Assembly: GCA_028874335.1 (NCBI GenBank)
Contig: JAPPJY010000011.1
Span: 1-64,000, forward strand
Source of the DNA: Gemmatimonadota bacterium
GTDB lineage: Bacteria; Latescibacterota; UBA2968; GCA-2709665
Length of the DNA: 64,000 nt
Direction of reading: 5' to 3'
Positions 52,132 to 60,905 of this stretch are shown piece after piece. Position 1 is the first letter of the stretch; each line of letters begins with the position of its first letter. The position numbers and the translations under genes were made by a program. The notes under the pieces were generated by a model. It was not told the DNA's origin. It did no database searches and saw nothing but the letters and a program-made list of their open reading frames with translations.

Positions 52132-53298
52132 GTGGCGCAGGGTAAAAACGACGATCCCCTTGCAATTACACTCGGGATCGAAGAAGAGTTCTTCCTCGTA
52201 GATCCGGGAACGCGCAATCTGCTGCCGGATCCGGACGCTCGAATTTTCGAGGATTGCGATAAAAACCGAGGACGCCACAAGGTTGTTGCGGAATTCCTCC
52301 GATCCCAGATCGAAACCACCACCAGAGTCTGCCAATCCGTTGCAGAGGTCCGCGAAGCCCTGGTGGAGACCCGACGCCTGGTTATCAATGTGGCGGCAAA
52401 TTACGGAGCAGCGGTCATGGCCGCCTCCACCCATCCCTTTGCGGCCTGGCGCAGCCAGGTCGTTACCGCAGGACGGCGTTACGAACAATTCGCAACGACC
52501 TATCAGCAGGCGGTTAGAGAGCTGCTCGTCGGCGGGATGCACATTCACGCCGGATTCGGTGACGCGGACAGCCGCGTGAGGGTAATGACGGCACTGCGGC
52601 AGCACCTTCCGCTGCTCCACGCGCTTTCGGCTTCATCTCCGTTCAGCAGCGGCGGGGAAACCGGATTCAAGTCCTACAGGATCACGCTCTTCAGCAGTCT
52701 GCCGCGCACGGGCCTCCCCGCGCCTCTTGAGACGTGGGACGAATTCGACCGTCTCGTATCCGGCTACCAGCGAATGGATTTCATCCAGGACAGCACCGAA
52801 CTCTGGTGGCACATCCGGCCCTCCCGCGCCTATCCGACCGTGGAGCTGCGTATCTGTGACATCTGCCACACCATTGAAGAAGCGGTCTGCGTGGTCGCGC
52901 TATATGCTTCCCTGGTGCGCCACCTGCTCCGGCTGGATATGGAGGGTCGCCTGCCGCCGGATCCGCCAACCGAGCTGATCGCCGAGAACTGCTGGCTCGC
53001 GCAGCGATACGGCGTGCTTGCCTTCCTGGGCAATACCGGCGGAAAGGGACGCATGGACATTGACGAACTGGCCCACTCGCTCGTGGACGAACTTTCGGAA
53101 GACGCGCGGGCGCTGAATTGCGAGCCTGAACTGCGCCATGCCCTGAACGTCATACGAAACGGTACCGGCGCGGACCGGCAGATCGACCATTTCCGCCTGC
53201 GGCGCCTGGAAGGCGATACGGAGCCTGAAGCCCTGCGGGAAGTAGTCGACCTCGTCGTGGAGGACACCGGGCGCGGCATCCCGGGCCTGGCGAAGTGA
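52132..53298 (+). CDS. GCS2-family carboxylate-amine ligase (YbdK-like)
   Basis: A 388-residue member of the glutamate-cysteine ligase 2 family. The N-terminal ATP/metal motif is LGIEEEFFLVDPGTRNL, followed by VVAEFLRSQIETTT, AASTHPFAAW, GGMHIHAGFGD and AYPTVELRICDIC. E. coli YbdK has weak gamma-glutamylcysteine synthetase activity; the in vivo role of the family is uncertain, and other members make gamma-glutamyl or cysteine-containing compounds. The GTG at 52132 is fixed by AGGAGG four bases upstream. It is divergent from the M20 peptidase and upstream of the GNAT gene. Confidence 0.88.
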   Translation: MAQGKNDDPLAITLGIEEEFFLVDPGTRNLLPDPDARIFEDCDKNRGRHKVVAEFLRSQIETTTRVCQSVAEVREALVETRRLVINVAANYGAAVMAASTHPFAAWRSQVVTAGRRYEQFATTYQQAVRELLVGGMHIHAGFGDADSRVRVMTALRQHLPLLHALSASSPFSSGGETGFKSYRITLFSSLPRTGLPAPLETWDEFDRLVSGYQRMDFIQDSTELWWHIRPSRAYPTVELRICDICHTIEEAVCVVALYASLVRHLLRLDMEGRLPPDPPTELIAENCWLAQRYGVLAFLGNTGGKGRMDIDELAHSLVDELSEDARALNCEPELRHALNVIRNGTGADRQIDHFRLRRLEGDTEPEALREVVDLVVEDTGRGIPGLAK

Positions 53299-53383
53299 CG
53301 GCGCACGGACCGGCCTTTGCATCCCATCGTTCGGGGCGCCGCGTTGCTGTTCTTTCGGAATTAGGGCTGGGTGTTACATCCTC

Positions 53384-54487
53384 ATGAGGACGGTTCCAGA
53401 GAACGTGAACGCCTGCGCTACAGTGAAACTGAAGACGGGTGAAGCGCTCGTCATCAGGGAGGTGGAGCCCCCTCTGGGGCCCTACGCCGGGAGCGTGGGT
53501 TGCTGGTGGGACGCGGTGGAACCGGATCTGCTCGCGGGCGCACTCGCGCCATGGCTCCATTGCCCGTACTATATCGGCGAGATAGACGGAAGCGTCGCCG
53601 GCTACATGACCTGCCTCACATCCGTCCGGAATCCCGAGGTGGGCCTCGTGGAGTTCGTCAGCACCGGGAACAAACACAGGCGCAAGGGCGTGGGGACGGT
53701 TCTGCTGCGGCAACTGATCGAGGGTTTCGAAGCCAAAGGCGGACTGGCCCTCTACCTGTGCACCACGAATCCGGTTGCCGGACAGTTGTACGAGAAATGC
53801 GGGTTCGACTACTCCATCGGTGACGGTATGCGGTACCTGTCCGCGACGGCCGGCGAATTCGATGCCCGGTACCTGTCACGCGAGGGCGACGCCATTGCGC
53901 GCGAAGCCGACTGGGGAGACCTGCCTGGCGCCACCGTCCTGTTCTGTCACCCGCTGCCATCCTGGGAAATCAAGGAATACTTGAGCCACTGTTTCCGCGA
54001 CACCCGTTTCGAGGGCCACTACGTGAAGCTGATGCGCCGTGTCGAGGAGGACCGCGGCGTCATCATGGTGCTCGAGAATCGCAGGAAGCGGGTGGTGGGA
54101 TGTGCCATCATCGAACGTCTGCCCACGTTTCAGCAGCAGCACGTGGGTCAACTGAGCTTTCGCGTCGCCCCCGAATACAACGATCAGACGACCGAGCTTC
54201 TGGATGCCGCGGGAGCCCGCGCTCACGGCATCGGGATTTCAATGCTCCAGACGTACGTCTCGGACAAAGATGCGGACGCCGGCCGCATACTGGAGGAAGC
54301 CGGGTTCAAACGCGAAGCGGTCCTGCCCGGTCGACTGCGAACAGGCGGCGGACTGACCGGCGTCGCCGTGTACGGCAGGAACCTCGGCGACACCGGTCCG
54401 TGGCGTCCCCTGGAGGACTATTACGGAGAAAGGAAACCCTGGCAGGAGCAGAGAATCTGCGGTATGGAGAAGAGCGGGACGTCATAA
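53384..54487 (+). CDS. GNAT family N-acetyltransferase, double-domain length
   Basis: A 367-residue protein whose N-terminal half (about residues 20-165) is a GNAT domain: YIGEIDGSVAGYMTCL, then VEFVSTGNKHRRKGVGTVLL with the acetyl-CoA loop RRKGVG, and YLCTTNPVAGQLYEKCGF. The C-terminal half (about 200-340) has weaker similarity (CAIIERLPTF, YVSDKDADAGRILEEAGFKRE, VYGRNL) and may be a degenerate second GNAT fold. The start is uncertain (ATG 53384 or a GTG near 53423); no good Shine-Dalgarno is seen. Substrate unknown. It precedes an MscS-like gene by 43 bases. Confidence 0.78.
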   Translation: MRTVPENVNACATVKLKTGEALVIREVEPPLGPYAGSVGCWWDAVEPDLLAGALAPWLHCPYYIGEIDGSVAGYMTCLTSVRNPEVGLVEFVSTGNKHRRKGVGTVLLRQLIEGFEAKGGLALYLCTTNPVAGQLYEKCGFDYSIGDGMRYLSATAGEFDARYLSREGDAIAREADWGDLPGATVLFCHPLPSWEIKEYLSHCFRDTRFEGHYVKLMRRVEEDRGVIMVLENRRKRVVGCAIIERLPTFQQQHVGQLSFRVAPEYNDQTTELLDAAGARAHGIGISMLQTYVSDKDADAGRILEEAGFKREAVLPGRLRTGGGLTGVAVYGRNLGDTGPWRPLEDYYGERKPWQEQRICGMEKSGTS

Positions 54488-54530
54488 AACATCCCACTTC
54501 GGAATTCTCAGTCGGGAAAGGAACGGGAAA

Positions 54531-55343
54531 TTGTCTTACCAGGAAGTGATCGCCCAACTCAAGGTGCAGATCCAGCAAATAGCCCACCAGGTGATCGATG
54601 CCGCACCGCGGGTCGCGGGCGCCCTTGCGCTGGCATTGCTCGGTCTGGCGCTGGCGTATCTGGTGCGCGCCCTGAGCCGCAGGCTGATCGCCGGGCTGGA
54701 CCGGCTGGTTCCGAAGCTCAGGCTGCACCGAGGGCGAGGAGCGGAATTCCGGAACGCGGCCGGCTGGGCGGTCGGTCGTGTGCTCTTCTGGCTGGTTTTG
54801 CTCTTTTTCCTCACCCTGGCTACCGAGATACTCGGGCTGCCCGTGGTGTCCGTCTGGCTCAACGGCATCGTCGTGTATCTGCCGCGGTTCCTCGCGGCAG
54901 TCCTGATCCTGTTCGCCGGCCTGATCGGCGGTCAGTTTCTCAGGGATGTAATCCTGTCGACGGGGATTGCCTACGCGACGGCCCTCGCGCGTCTGGGTCA
55001 GATGGCTGTCGTGGTCGCGAGTGCCCTGATTGCCGTAAACCAGGCGGGTCTGAACGTCGACCTGCTGACCAGCGGGCTTCTACTCGTACTCGGTATCGCC
55101 CTGCTTGGCAGCGCACTGACCTTCGCTCTCGGGGCCCGTACCACCGTGGCCAATATCCTGGCTTCATACTACCTGCAGAAGACCTACCGGGTCGGCCATC
55201 GGGTCAGCGTTGGGGACCACCAGGGAGAGATTGTCCAGATCACCGCCACGGCCGTGGTGCTTGACGCCGAAGAAGGACGAGTCTCGGTGCCCGCGTCGGT
55301 GTTTGCCGAACGGGCGTCCATTCTGCTTGTCGAGAGGAATTGA
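54531..55343 (+). CDS. Small-conductance mechanosensitive channel-like (MscS-type) protein
   Basis: A 270-residue membrane protein with an N-terminal amphipathic start, then about four or five helices (ALALALLGLALAYLVRAL, VLFWLVLLFFLTLA and FLAAVLILFAGLIGGQFLRD). The pore-like helix GIALLGSALTFALGARTTVA is followed by NILASYYLQKTYRVGHRVSV and GDHQGEIVQITATAVVLDAE, the MscS beta-domain signature. The large C-terminal domain of E. coli MscS is missing. TTG at 54531 with AAAGGAA upstream is used. It is four bases from the next gene, a soluble MgtE-like protein, so the two are co-translated. Confidence 0.82.
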   Translation: MSYQEVIAQLKVQIQQIAHQVIDAAPRVAGALALALLGLALAYLVRALSRRLIAGLDRLVPKLRLHRGRGAEFRNAAGWAVGRVLFWLVLLFFLTLATEILGLPVVSVWLNGIVVYLPRFLAAVLILFAGLIGGQFLRDVILSTGIAYATALARLGQMAVVVASALIAVNQAGLNVDLLTSGLLLVLGIALLGSALTFALGARTTVANILASYYLQKTYRVGHRVSVGDHQGEIVQITATAVVLDAEEGRVSVPASVFAERASILLVERN

Positions 55344-55347
55344 TACG

Positions 55348-56199
55348 ATGAACGGGGCATCGAATGTAATCCATCAATTTATCCGCGTACACGCCGCGGA
55401 AGCCGCACGCGAACTGGAGAACTGCTCGCTGGATGACCTTGTTCCCTTCTTCTCCCAGGTCCCGACCGAACTTGCCACCCCTTTACTCAACACGATGGAA
55501 TCGAGTACCGCCGCGGCCTGTCTCGAGCGTATTCCCGCCGAGGTGGCAGCCGACGCGTTGGGCGGGTTGGCGGCGGACCGGGCGGCGCACCTCGTTCGCC
55601 GGCTGGAGCCGAAGTCGAGAAAGGCGATCTTAAAAGTGTTGCCCGAAGATCTCACCAGGAATCTGAATCCACTACTTCGTTACCGGGAGGAGACCGCCGG
55701 CGCACTGATGGAATCTCAGGTATTCACCGTGCCGCCTGAAATCTCCGCCGGCGAGGCGCTGGCCAGATTGCGAACCAGTCAGGCCCGGGTGTTGGGTTAC
55801 GTATATGTTGTGGATCGCGACCGGACAATGGCCGGGGTTTTCAGCCTCGGGGAACTCCTTGCTGCCGATGAAGCGATAATCGTCGCCTCGTTTATGGGCC
55901 GCGACGTGATGTTCCTGCGAACGGACGATTCGGTGGATTCGGTGCTCGTCCATCCTTCCTGGACGGATTTTCACACGCTGCCCGTACTCGACGAACAGAG
56001 TCTGTTCGTCGGTGCGTTGCGCCACAAGACCCTCTGCCAACTGACCGGACATACGGACAGACTCTTGCACGCGGGCGAGGCGGGCGCCGCACTGGGAGAA
56101 CTCTATCGCATCGGTCTGTCGGCCCTGGCCAGGAGCGCCCTCGGGGCGGAAAACATCCAGCCCCCCACGGGCGATCGATCCCGACCCTGGCCGGAATAA
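55348..56199 (+). CDS. Soluble MgtE N-domain plus CBS-like protein without membrane domain
   Basis: A 283-residue protein matching the cytoplasmic part of the MgtE magnesium channel: an N-terminal helical domain (LVPFFSQVPTELATPLLNTM, CLERIPAEVAADALGGLAAD), then a hinge LRYREETAGALMESQVFTVP and a CBS-like pair (ARVLGYVYVVDRDRTMAGVF; FHTLPVLDEQSLFVGALRHK). The five-helix pore domain is absent, and the frame ends normally in TAA, so this is not an obvious truncation. It lies between the MscS-like gene and full mgtE. A regulatory subunit for one of these channels is an inference. Confidence 0.8.
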   Translation: MNGASNVIHQFIRVHAAEAARELENCSLDDLVPFFSQVPTELATPLLNTMESSTAAACLERIPAEVAADALGGLAADRAAHLVRRLEPKSRKAILKVLPEDLTRNLNPLLRYREETAGALMESQVFTVPPEISAGEALARLRTSQARVLGYVYVVDRDRTMAGVFSLGELLAADEAIIVASFMGRDVMFLRTDDSVDSVLVHPSWTDFHTLPVLDEQSLFVGALRHKTLCQLTGHTDRLLHAGEAGAALGELYRIGLSALARSALGAENIQPPTGDRSRPWPE

Positions 56200-56361
56200 A
56201 TCGCAGAGCAGGTTTTCCGTTATCTGCAGGAGTCATTTCACTGGCAGCTGTTCACAAGCCTTTCCGGAAAGATGCGAATCGACTGATCAAAGGTAACGAC
56301 CTCGTCCCCAGGCTCCCTTAATTCGAAGGAAGGGAAGGACTCGTCGTACAAGGAGTCAGAT

Positions 56362-57681
56362 ATGACTGAAAACGCGAGTGCCCAGCAGGCCCTGATCAGG
56401 GCCTATTTTCGTCTCCATCCCGGTGAGGCCGCGCGCGCGCTGGCCTCAACACCCGTCCCCGAGGCTCTCGAACTGATTGAAACCCAGGTTGGAGACAGGG
56501 CCGCGCAGGTCTTTGAACGCCTGGACCCGGATCGGGCCGTCGTTCTCCTGGAAGCCATGGACGAGACATTGTTCCGGCGTCTATGGGCGGCGATGGACGA
56601 AGGGGTGGCCGCTTCACTCCTGGCCCGGCTGTCGCCGGAAAACCGAACCGAGCGCCTGGCCGCTCTGCCAGAGAGACTGGCCGGTGAAATGCGGGAACTG
56701 ATGAGCTATCCGTCCGGGTCTGCAGGTCAGATCATGGATAGCTCGGTGTCGGTTTTCAATGTCGACGAAACCGCGGAGGAGGCGCTCACCCGCATCCGGT
56801 CGTTTCCGGAACGGCGCATTCACGATCTGTGCGTGGTGGACGACGACGGGGCGCTGAGCGCGGTACTTACGCTTCAGGAGGTCGCGGTCGCCCAGCCGGG
56901 CGACCGCCTTGGGCAATTGGCGCAGGGCCCTCCCGTGTACGTGCAGGCCATGTCATCGAGGGAGGAAGTGGTGGAACTGCTCGAGGCTCACAAACTGGCT
57001 TCGCTGCCGGTTGTCGGCGGGGTTGACGGCCGGCTCTGCGGAATCATCCGCCACGATGCGCTGGTGGATGCCGCCAGACACGAAGCTAGCGATAATCTGG
57101 TGACCATGGTTGGCGCCGGTAAAGACGAACGCGCCCTTTCCGGCCCGGTGCTTGCAGTACGCAAGCGGCTGCCGTGGCTGCAGGTCAATCTGGGGACGGC
57201 CTTTCTCGCGGCAGCTGCCGTGGCCCTTTTCGAGGATACCATCGCCAGATTTACTGCCCTCGCGGTCTTTCTGCCCGTGGTCGCCGGGCAGGCGGGCAAT
57301 ACCGGCGCACAGGCCCTGGCGGTGACGTCTCGCGGCCTGGCGTTGCGGGAGTTCAGGCCGCGACGCTGGTTTCGCGTTGCCCGGAAAGAACTGCTGGCCG
57401 GGTTTGTCAACGGGTTGGCCATTGCTCTGGTCGCATCGCTGGCCGCATACCTTTGGTCCGGTACGATCGGGCTTCCCCTAGTGCTGGCCGTATCGATGGT
57501 GTTTTCAATGTCCATGGCCAGTCTCACGGGGGCGATCATTCCCATTGTTCTCACCGCCCTGGGGAAGGACCCGGCGCAGTCCGCGTCGATTTTCCTGACT
57601 ACCGTAACCGACGTCATCGGGTTCGTCAGCTTTCTGGGTCTGGCCACTCTGATGGCCCAATCTTTCGGCATGGCCCTTTAA
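56362..57681 (+). CDS. mgtE: Magnesium transporter MgtE
   Basis: A 439-residue Mg2+ channel. The cytoplasmic N domain (residues 1 to about 110; HPGEAARALASTPVPEALEL), CBS region (YPSGSAGQIMDSSVSVFNVD; LASLPVVGGVDGRLCGIIRH), plug-like helix and five-helix pore domain are all present. The pore signature is AVFLPVVAGQAGNTGAQALA, and the last helices include SMVFSMSMASLTGAIIPIVL and SASIFLTTVTDVIGFVSFLG with the conserved Asp of the ion path. AAGGAG precedes the ATG. The 162-base leader does not match the M-box Mg2+ riboswitch. Confidence 0.94.
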   Translation: MTENASAQQALIRAYFRLHPGEAARALASTPVPEALELIETQVGDRAAQVFERLDPDRAVVLLEAMDETLFRRLWAAMDEGVAASLLARLSPENRTERLAALPERLAGEMRELMSYPSGSAGQIMDSSVSVFNVDETAEEALTRIRSFPERRIHDLCVVDDDGALSAVLTLQEVAVAQPGDRLGQLAQGPPVYVQAMSSREEVVELLEAHKLASLPVVGGVDGRLCGIIRHDALVDAARHEASDNLVTMVGAGKDERALSGPVLAVRKRLPWLQVNLGTAFLAAAAVALFEDTIARFTALAVFLPVVAGQAGNTGAQALAVTSRGLALREFRPRRWFRVARKELLAGFVNGLAIALVASLAAYLWSGTIGLPLVLAVSMVFSMSMASLTGAIIPIVLTALGKDPAQSASIFLTTVTDVIGFVSFLGLATLMAQSFGMAL

Positions 57682-57759
57682 ATGCGTTTTGCGGAACTGC
57701 AAATCCGGCAACCACGTGCTTATTCGTCTCGATTCAATTTTCCTTCTTCCTCGTCCGTC

Positions 57760-57897
57760 AAAGAAGTGCGCGCTTCGGCAGGGGGCCGGTTTTTCCGTGA
57801 ATCCCCTCAGAGGCATAAACGGGATTTGTGTGGCCTACAATATCGTCAGCTGTTCCAATGCGACACTGCTGGCCGGATAAGCACGGAAAAACCCCCC
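57760..57897. repeat. Dispersed repeat C, copy 2
   Basis: AAGAAGTGCGCGCTTCGGCA followed by GGGGGCCGGTTTTTCCGTGA and, 90 bases later, GCACGGAAAAACCCCCC match the repeat at 18895-19033; the variable middle differs. The two GGGGG...TTTTTCCGTG arms face each other. It lies 79 bases downstream of mgtE. Confidence 0.75.
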
Positions 57898-57933
57898 GTA
57901 CCCCCGGTCGCCAGTTGTGAAATACATTGATAG

Positions 57934-58250
57934 AGCGAGACCTAACCCCTGACCTCCTTCCGGGGAGGAAGGAGGAACGGTGGCTTTTGGTTTTGCCTTT
58001 CGTTTTTAGCTGATGGCTGACGGCTGATAGCTGACAGCTTTTTTGAGAGGGCCGGGGAGAGAGGTCGCCAAAAAGCGGTGAGACGGGAGAGGTGAGACGG
58101 TAGAAGAAGGCCTTGCCGGGTATGTTATTCCTTCTCGCCTTCGGCACGAAAAGTATCCTCACAAGGCAGGCAATCTCTACCCTCTTCCGTCTCCCGCCTA
58201 CCCTGAATTTCTTTGTGTCTTCGTGTCTCCGTGTGAGGCCGAACTTCGGG
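57934..58250. repeat. Mosaic of short dispersed repeats, second region
   Basis: Between mgtE and the LolA-like gene there is no coding sequence. Modules shared with 42889-43369 are GCGAGACCTAACCCCTGACC (57934), TGCCTTTCGTTTTTAGCTGA plus repeat D (57994-58040), GAGAGGGCCGGGGAGAGAGG (58045), TACCCTCTTCCGTCTCCCGC (about 58177) and CTTCGTGTCTCCGTGTGAGG (about 58218). Confidence 0.7.
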
Positions 58251-58253
58251 GAT

Positions 58254-59027
58254 CTATTCTTTCTGCTGCCCCGACTTCGTCGTCTTGATCAGGTCGATAA
58301 TATCGTCCGTCACGTCCATCACATGAACCCCCGCCGGCACGACGAATTCGAACTGTTCTTCGTCCACCTTTACGTTTGTTTTCAAGGCTTCAAATTTCCG
58401 TGACAGCAGCTCCCCGCCCTCGGCGTTAAAGTACCGAACCTCCCTCACCAGTCCATCTTCAGGGTGGACCGAGAAACGGACCCTGGAAGGCGGCTCCGGG
58501 AGCTCGGCATTCAGCAGCGTCACCTCCGGCGTGGCTTCGAACACCCGAAGGATCTCGCCCTTCAACGTGTCCGTTTCTGAATAACGGATTGACTTCCACT
58601 CAAGCGCTCGGAATGGACGCATGGGATTCGGCTGGTCCGCATCCGCTTCCACCTGCGTCGCCCGGTAGACTCTTGCCATGTTGATCCGGTAGACGATCTT
58701 CTCCTCGGGGTCGTAACGCCACATCAGGCTGCCGTCAGACACAATCGTCTGACGGATCCGGCCGGCAAGCACACGGGCAACGTGCATCCTTGCCGGTGTC
58801 TGAGCGGTGACGTCGTCCAGGATTTCATATTGCTCGCCTTCTACCGTCAACAGGGTCCTGACGCGAAATTCGCACGTTTTGACTGACTTCAGCCTTTCCT
58901 GAATGGCGACCATCAAACCATCGGTCTTCACATCCCCGGTTGACATCTTGTCCGCGCCTACCCGCCCTCCAGCTGCCATCGTACACACCGAAAGGCAAAC
59001 CGCAAGCGTCTTCCGAATGCTAAACAT
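58254..59027 (-). CDS. LolA-like exported protein (outer-membrane lipoprotein sorting family)
   Basis: A 257-residue protein with a signal peptide (SIRKTLAVCLSVCTMAAGG). The body is a curved-sheet pattern: LKSVKTCEFRVRTLLTVEGE, TPARMHVARVLAGRIRQTIV followed by SDGSLMWRYDPEEKIVYRIN, and later RVRFSVHPEDGLVREVRYFN, resembling LolA/DUF2092-type proteins that bind lipids or lipoproteins in the periplasm. AAGGAG seven bases before ATG 59027 fixes the start; the longer frame to 59162 is rejected. It lies downstream of the TIGR02186-like gene on the same strand with a 148-base gap. The exact ligand is unknown. Confidence 0.72.
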   Translation of the reverse strand: MFSIRKTLAVCLSVCTMAAGGRVGADKMSTGDVKTDGLMVAIQERLKSVKTCEFRVRTLLTVEGEQYEILDDVTAQTPARMHVARVLAGRIRQTIVSDGSLMWRYDPEEKIVYRINMARVYRATQVEADADQPNPMRPFRALEWKSIRYSETDTLKGEILRVFEATPEVTLLNAELPEPPSRVRFSVHPEDGLVREVRYFNAEGGELLSRKFEALKTNVKVDEEQFEFVVPAGVHVMDVTDDIIDLIKTTKSGQQKE

Positions 59028-59175
59028 GCCGCAACTCCTTTCGCGGCGGCGGGTCCAGGACTCCCGACTCAGCCGGAGAGGAGCCGTTTCGACTCCGGAC
59101 GTCCCCGCCGCGCCGCCTGTCCAGTCTGAATGAACCCCGTATGTCCCCGCCCGATAATCCATCGTGATACGCCCG

Positions 59176-59916
59176 TTACAATTTACGGAATATCATACCC
59201 ACGACCAACCCCGCAGCCAGCGCCACGAGAACCGAGACGATGCCGTAAAGACCCCCGTGTTGAAAGGCGACGTTGGAGAGCACCCGTACAAGCCCGGTTT
59301 TTTCGACAGAAATCGACTGTGTGGTTTCCGAGATCAGCGTGTGTTCGTTGAAACAGTACAGCGTGGCGCGATAGGTTCCGGGCCGAACAGCGGGCGGAAC
59401 CCGGAATTCCACACGAAAACCGGTGAATGCGCCGTCCCGGTCGGACAACGCCACCGAACCGGGCCGGACCGCGTAGAGCCCCCGCTGAATCTTCAGACGC
59501 AGGAACTCGTCGAATACGAACCCGTCATCCCCCGGAGGCGACTGCTCGATGGTGACGGTTCGTCGAAGCGCGCCGAACCCCTCCCCGACGGTTTTCAGTT
59601 GCCGTTCGAGGTCCGCAGAATCGCTTGAGGCGGCGACCACATAAAACCCCGGCAGAGCGTCGAACACGACGCTGCCCGTACTCACCCACACGGGCCCGCG
59701 TTTGTCCTTTCTGCGATACGCGGCGGCGCTCCGTTCTCCTTCCAGTTTCAAAACGACCTGGCAGTCCCTCCGAACCGTCCCGGTCGCAACCAGTCCCGCG
59801 CCCCTGAAAAAGAGGTCGACCTCGACCCGCGAGGGAGACAGCCGGAGCGACGTTTCCGCCGCGCACGGCACGGCGATTAGCATCGTCAACAAACCTGCCC
59901 AGATCCGGCAGATCAT
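59176..59916 (-). CDS. TIGR02186-like exported membrane-anchored protein
   Basis: A 246-residue protein: signal peptide (ICRIWAGLLTMLIAVPCAAE), a beta-rich domain starting LRLSPSRVEVDLFFRGAGLVATGTV, with KDKRGPVWVSTGSVVFDALP and GFYVVAASS in the middle, a second beta domain (VEFRVPPAVRPGTYRATLYC) and one C-terminal transmembrane helix (YGIVSVLVALAAGLVVGMIF). This domain order and its coupling to a TauE/SafE exporter match the uncharacterised TIGR02186 family known mostly from Alphaproteobacteria. The ATG overlaps the TauE/SafE stop by four bases (ATGA). It is probably a periplasmic partner of that exporter; its role is unknown. Confidence 0.8.
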   Translation of the reverse strand: MICRIWAGLLTMLIAVPCAAETSLRLSPSRVEVDLFFRGAGLVATGTVRRDCQVVLKLEGERSAAAYRRKDKRGPVWVSTGSVVFDALPGFYVVAASSDSADLERQLKTVGEGFGALRRTVTIEQSPPGDDGFVFDEFLRLKIQRGLYAVRPGSVALSDRDGAFTGFRVEFRVPPAVRPGTYRATLYCFNEHTLISETTQSISVEKTGLVRVLSNVAFQHGGLYGIVSVLVALAAGLVVGMIFRKL

Positions 59917-60905
59917 GCCCTCCCTCCCCAATCGGCAAGCAGGATAGCAGGCGCCGACAGAAGATCCGACAGCATCTTTCCCATCACCAGGAGCACGATC
60001 GCAGCGAGAAGCATCTTGAACTGCTCCGCCCCCAGGCGCCTGCCGATCCGGACGCCCGCCTGGGTCCCCAGCGTTGACCCTGCAAGCAGCATCAACGCCA
60101 GCACGAAATCCACCGTATGATTGGTATAGGCGTGCATCAGGGTGACGTTGATACACGTAAACATCACCTGCAACAGGCTGGTTCCCACCACCACGGGCAT
60201 GGGCATCTTCAGCAGGTACAACATGGTCGGCACCATGATGAAGCCGCCGCCCACGCCCATAATCGCGGCGAGCATGCCCACCAGGATTCCCAGCCCCAAC
60301 GGAACGAGCACCGACATGGTGGTTCCGGCCGTCTCAAACCGGATTCTCCACGGCAGCGCACGGTTGAGCCGGACGAACCATGACGCCATACCACCTATCT
60401 TGTTCACCCAGGCCAGCGGGCGCTCCGCCCAGGTTATCCGCAATTCCCGCCTGGCACGGTCCGCCGCCCTCACGACTGTACCCGCGCGCCGCCCCAGAAG
60501 CCCGTCCACAAACATGATGCCGCCCACGGACGCCAGCATGAAGACGTAGCCGATATGTATCGCGAGATCCGCGCTGCCGACCGCCCGCAACACCTTGATG
60601 ATCTGCACGCCGGCAGTGCCGCCGGCGAACCCTCCGACAATCAACAACAGGGCCATCCGAAGATCGACGTTTTTCAACCTCCAGTGGGCATAGACCCCGG
60701 ATGCCGAAGCCGCCACGATCTGATTGGCATCGGATGCCGCCGCGATGGTGGGAGGTATCCCGATCATGATCAGGAGAGGCGTCAGCAGAAACCCGCCGCC
60801 CACCCCGAACAGACCCGAAAGCAGCCCGACGCCGGCGCCCAGCGTGAGCAACAACCACAGGTTGACGCTCGTGCCCGCGATGGGCAGATACAGAGAAAAA
60901 TCCAA
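59913..60905 (-). CDS. TauE/SafE family exporter (sulfite/sulfoacetate-type)
   Basis: A 330-residue membrane protein made of two related halves. Each has the family glycine motif: GLLSGLFGVGGGFLLTPLLI near the N-terminus and GMLAAIMGVGGGFIMVPTML in the second half. A hydrophilic central loop of about 70 residues (GRRAGTVVRAADRARRELRI) separates them. TTG at 60905 is chosen because AGGAGG lies five bases upstream. Members export sulfite, sulfoacetate or other small anions; the substrate here is not known. It is translationally coupled to the TIGR02186-like gene. Confidence 0.88.
   Translation of the reverse strand: MDFSLYLPIAGTSVNLWLLLTLGAGVGLLSGLFGVGGGFLLTPLLIMIGIPPTIAAASDANQIVAASASGVYAHWRLKNVDLRMALLLIVGGFAGGTAGVQIIKVLRAVGSADLAIHIGYVFMLASVGGIMFVDGLLGRRAGTVVRAADRARRELRITWAERPLAWVNKIGGMASWFVRLNRALPWRIRFETAGTTMSVLVPLGLGILVGMLAAIMGVGGGFIMVPTMLYLLKMPMPVVVGTSLLQVMFTCINVTLMHAYTNHTVDFVLALMLLAGSTLGTQAGVRIGRRLGAEQFKMLLAAIVLLVMGKMLSDLLSAPAILLADWGGRA

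Noticed and set aside
51883-52620. A long N-terminal extension of the M20 peptidase to 646 residues
   Set aside because: The extension is antisense to the GCS2-family gene, has no M20-like sequence, and a GTG with GGGAGGG lies at the expected start.
56200-56361. Possible Mg2+ (M-box) riboswitch in front of mgtE
   Set aside because: The leader is 162 bases but has none of the conserved M-box sequence blocks that I know.
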